Assembly (NCBI GenBank): GCA_027005175.1
Contig: JALTMC010000012.1
Coordinates: forward strand, 1 to 8,565
DNA from: Myxococcales bacterium
GTDB taxonomy: Bacteria; Myxococcota_C; UBA6777
Direction of reading: 5' to 3'
Length of the DNA: 8,565 bases
Shown here one piece after another: positions 6,939 to 8,565 of this stretch. Under the pieces are notes generated by a model, which saw nothing but the letters and a program-made list of their open reading frames with translations, was not told the origin of the DNA and did not search any database. Every line of letters begins with the position of its first letter. The stretch's first letter is position 1. The position numbers and the translations under genes were made by a program.

Positions 6939-7039
6939 CCTTTGCCTTTCGCCAAAACTTGGCAAAACGGTGTGCTGAGGCAGTCCCCGACAGTGAGGTG
7001 CAGCTTACTCTACTTTGCCTTTCGCCAAAACTTGGCAAA
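6931..7039. repeat. Duplication of the 3' end of the exported-protein gene (36 bp, offset 73)
   Basis: The 36 bp at 7004-7039, which contain the last codons (F-A-K-F-W-R-K-A-K) and TAG stop of the upstream gene, recur at 6931-6966 with one mismatch (position 7012 versus 6939). That mismatch turns the TAG of the genuine end into GAG in the copy and thereby forms AAAGGAG, a strong Shine-Dalgarno-like sequence. The 37 bp between the copies (6967-7003) are unique. Confidence 0.95.
6937..6943 (-). promoter_or_regulatory. Strong Shine-Dalgarno-like site before an alternative GTG start of rsgA
   Basis: AAAGGAG on the minus strand is 5 nt before the GTG at 6929-6931. That GTG is in frame with rsgA and would add 32 residues to its N-terminus. 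The site exists only because of the single-base difference between the two 36-bp repeat copies. Confidence 0.4.
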
Positions 7040-7960
7040 GGACTGATTTGCTTTTTTCAAACTCGCTTCCAACATACCAACATAACGCTTGTATCTCTTC
7101 GTATATACGATTTTTTTTGTACCTTTTGCCATCGATGAACGTCCGAGATAAACCGTGGAACGAAACAAAAGCTCCGAATGATACACAAACAAACCCATCC
7201 ATTTCTCTGATTTTGCTTTGTGCAACCTCCGAAAGAACCGACGATAGCGTTTGACAGAACCAAGGAAACCGCGAAGCGATGATAGATCACCAGGCTTTGT
7301 TTTGAGATGTGCTGCGATCTGCTGTAAGCGATAAAAACTTGTAAATTCAATACCTGTGCTCAAGCCAGAAATGGCATTCAACACCAACTTTGCTCTTTTG
7401 CCTCGCAGTGTGGAGGGAGCAGAGCCAAGAGAACGATTCTTCCACTTTGATAGAGTTGTGACAGCAGCATCCAGGCCTGCCTTCTTTTTCCCCTCCAAGG
7501 CAGACTCACGCAGCAACTTCGCCACCACGATCATCTGACGAGTCCGGCGAGACCACTTCGTCCAAATCGCGGCTCTCCCAGGAAATGCTTCTGATAGCTT
7601 CTGAATATAATACTGGTAGGCTTTCGCAAAACGACCCAATGAGCTAGCATTCCATTGCAAACGAGTACGTACATCCAAAGACCGGAGTGACTGTTTGCTA
7701 GAACCAATCAACAACTCCCGTACCAAAGAGGTCCCCGTGTGAAACACATCCTCCAACATCCTCCAAGAGAGACTTCTCAAAGGTGAGGCACTTATCTTGG
7801 ATGGTTTCTTCAAACGAGTCTTAGATGGTTTCTTCAAACGAGTCTTGGACGGTTTTTTCCCAGCAGCCATCGAAACTGTCACAGGCAGTAACAAAACAGA
7901 AAGAATACACAAACCAGCCAGAATACCTCTAGCCCTACTAATTTGACTTTGTCGCATCAT
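7010..7960 (-). CDS. Exported, strongly basic, helical protein of unknown function
   Basis: The product has 316 residues. Residues 1-32 form a Sec-type signal peptide: basic n-region with R3, R9 and R11, hydrophobic core at about 13-28, and S-M-A just before a plausible cleavage site after A32 or A33. No lipobox cysteine is present, so it is probably soluble in the periplasm or secreted. Next comes a Lys/Arg tandem repeat (KKPSKTRL twice plus KKPSK, about residues 35-55). The rest looks mostly helical and very rich in Lys and Arg (for example VKRYRRFFRRLHKAK). I do not recognise a family. Two ATGs are adjacent (7958-7960 and 7955-7957). GAGG at 7962-7965 is very close to the first, so the second may be the real start. 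Its stop codon lies in the 36-bp repeat shared with the rsgA leader region. The high positive charge could suit binding of nucleic acid or an anionic envelope polymer, but this is speculation. Confidence 0.85.
   Translation of the reverse strand: MMRQSQISRARGILAGLCILSVLLLPVTVSMAAGKKPSKTRLKKPSKTRLKKPSKISASPLRSLSWRMLEDVFHTGTSLVRELLIGSSKQSLRSLDVRTRLQWNASSLGRFAKAYQYYIQKLSEAFPGRAAIWTKWSRRTRQMIVVAKLLRESALEGKKKAGLDAAVTTLSKWKNRSLGSAPSTLRGKRAKLVLNAISGLSTGIEFTSFYRLQQIAAHLKTKPGDLSSLRGFLGSVKRYRRFFRRLHKAKSEKWMGLFVYHSELLFRSTVYLGRSSMAKGTKKIVYTKRYKRYVGMLEASLKKANQSFAKFWRKAK
7796..7858. repeat. 24-bp coding tandem repeat, 2.6 copies
   Basis: Units lie at 7835-7858, 7811-7834 and a partial 7796-7810. They encode KKPSKTRL, KKPSKTRL and KKPSK directly after the signal peptide of the exported basic protein. 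The first two units differ at only a few bases, which indicates recent duplication. The period keeps the frame. Confidence 0.93.
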
Positions 7961-7990
7961 ACCTCACTTTGCCCTATCAAACGCTCTTGG

Positions 7991-8099
7991 AACTTAGGCT
8001 CATTGCTCCCACAACTCAGCCTAACTTCGAATCATACTCTGAATCTCGCAACTTAGGCTCACTGTTGCAACAACTCAGCCTAACTTCGGATCATACTCT
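7991..8099. repeat. 59-bp tandem repeat containing a hairpin, two copies
   Basis: The 50 bp at 7991-8040 match 8050-8099 at about 45 positions (offset 59). The right copy holds the last codons (E-Y-D-P-K-L-G) and TGA stop of the right-edge gene; the left copy repeats them in the spacer with Pro changed to Ser. Each copy contains TTAGGCT and AGCCTAA as perfect 7-bp arms (7994-8000/8018-8024 and 8053-8059/8077-8083) around a 17-base loop. Four of the five mismatches fall in the loop and none in the arms. No T-run follows on either strand, so these are not standard intrinsic terminators; they could protect or process the mRNA 3' end. The gene-free spacer is 7961-8074. Confidence 0.9.
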
Positions 8100-8565
8100 G
8101 GAGTTTCTTTGGCATCGTCTTGCAGCCGAGCAAAGCAATCCAGGACATACTTGAGAAAGCCTTCATCCATAGAGGTCGCGATAACTTCCGTGACATGATA
8201 CACAGCGATATTCATCTTGTGTTCGTTCACCAGCCCATACGTGGAATAGGTGCGATACTCCTCAGGGATAGAGACAGTCCGAGAGATAGGCATAGACACC
8301 AAAGAAGCTGCCGCTTCCCGAAATCCTGACTTTTCAGTCCCGTACCACATCTCATCTAAGTCATACCCCACCGGGTGAATCACCCAGTCTCTTCCGCGCT
8401 TAAACCGGTCATTTTTGTGGGATCGACTGTTCACTCCGTTGGAGTTGAGCAAGCTCTCATCCGCGTTGGGGTCCAACTTATAATGAGCGAGAATCGCACG
8501 GCATAACCAAAATGCTTGCTCACGAGAAAGTCGATGTTCCGAAACAAAACGTTTGCGAACTGGTC
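8075..8565 (-). CDS. C-terminal part of an unrecognised protein, 5' end cut by window edge
   Basis: The frame is open from the right edge to a TGA at 8075-8077, showing 162 complete codons. There is no good start inside, so the true N-terminus lies outside the window. The visible part begins P-V-R-K-R-F-V-S-E-H, then a helical LSREQAFWLCRAIL segment, a polar stretch (NSNGVNSRSHKNDRFKRGRD), an HPVGYDLDEMWYG segment, then MNIAVYHVTEVIATSMDEGF and a helical end (FLKYVLDCFARLQDDAKE). It has no signal or membrane segment in the visible part and I recognise no family. Its stop codon sits inside the first arm of the 59-bp repeat hairpin. It is 114 bp upstream of the exported-protein gene in the same direction, so co-transcription is possible. 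Confidence 0.8.
   Translation of the reverse strand, partial: PVRKRFVSEHRLSREQAFWLCRAILAHYKLDPNADESLLNSNGVNSRSHKNDRFKRGRDWVIHPVGYDLDEMWYGTEKSGFREAAASLVSMPISRTVSIPEEYRTYSTYGLVNEHKMNIAVYHVTEVIATSMDEGFLKYVLDCFARLQDDAKETPEYDPKLG

Noticed and set aside
6835-7038. 67-codon frame running through the second copy of the F-A-K-F-W-R-K-A-K segment into the leader ORF
   Set aside because: Its upstream part overlaps the end of the exported-protein gene in another frame and it has no convincing start; it is open only because the repeat copy lost the stop codon.
7994-8083. The two hairpins as intrinsic terminators
   Set aside because: Neither strand has a T-run after the second arm and the loop of 17 bases is long.
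5594-8099. Insertion sequence or integrated element as the source of the repeats
   Set aside because: No transposase, integrase, terminal inverted repeats or tRNA is present, and each repeat copies local gene ends.

Overview
All genes that can be supported here lie on the minus strand, so transcription runs from the right edge of the window to the left. In order of transcription they are: an unrecognised gene cut by the right edge (8075-8565); an exported, very basic protein with a signal peptide (7010-7960); the ribosome-assembly GTPase RsgA (about 5837-6835); a 1259-residue lipoprotein built from nine Ig-like repeats (1814-5593); and a long gene cut by the left edge (1-1670). The last has 556 visible codons without a stop. 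It carries an R-N-x3-H motif of the HEPN type in a helical N-terminal half, followed by a part that resembles the helical segment of STAND/NACHT ATPases.

The organism is a bacterium. The RsgA is typical. The lipoprotein has an N-terminal lipidation cysteine in an S-P-G-C-N-C context, an acidic Ser/Pro/Glu linker and many beta-sandwich repeats. Together with the possible HEPN/STAND protein this suits a Gram-negative, Myxococcota- or Bradymonadales-like lineage of moderate GC. That placement is a guess, because no phylogenetic marker other than RsgA is present.

The most unusual aspect is at the gene junctions. Three of the four junctions hold short tandem duplications of 59 to 80 bp that copy the end of one gene or the translation start of the next. 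The last 70 bp of rsgA plus its downstream spacer are present four times with an exact 80-bp period, and the last copy supplies the ribosome binding site of the lipoprotein gene. Between the basic exported gene and rsgA, two overlapping duplications (73-bp and 74-bp offsets) copy the end of the first gene and the Shine-Dalgarno/ATG of rsgA. This creates a 24-codon leader ORF whose stop overlaps the rsgA start codon (TGATG), and also a possible GTG start for a longer RsgA. Between the right-edge gene and the exported gene, a 59-bp unit containing a 7-bp-stem hairpin occurs twice.

Smaller tandem repeats lie inside two coding regions: 24 bp in the exported protein and 9 bp in the lipoprotein linker. 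No tRNA, rRNA, CRISPR array, transposase or recognisable integration site was seen. The functional link between RsgA and the envelope proteins is unclear; shared orientation suggests co-transcription, but spacers of 114-243 bp leave room for separate promoters.
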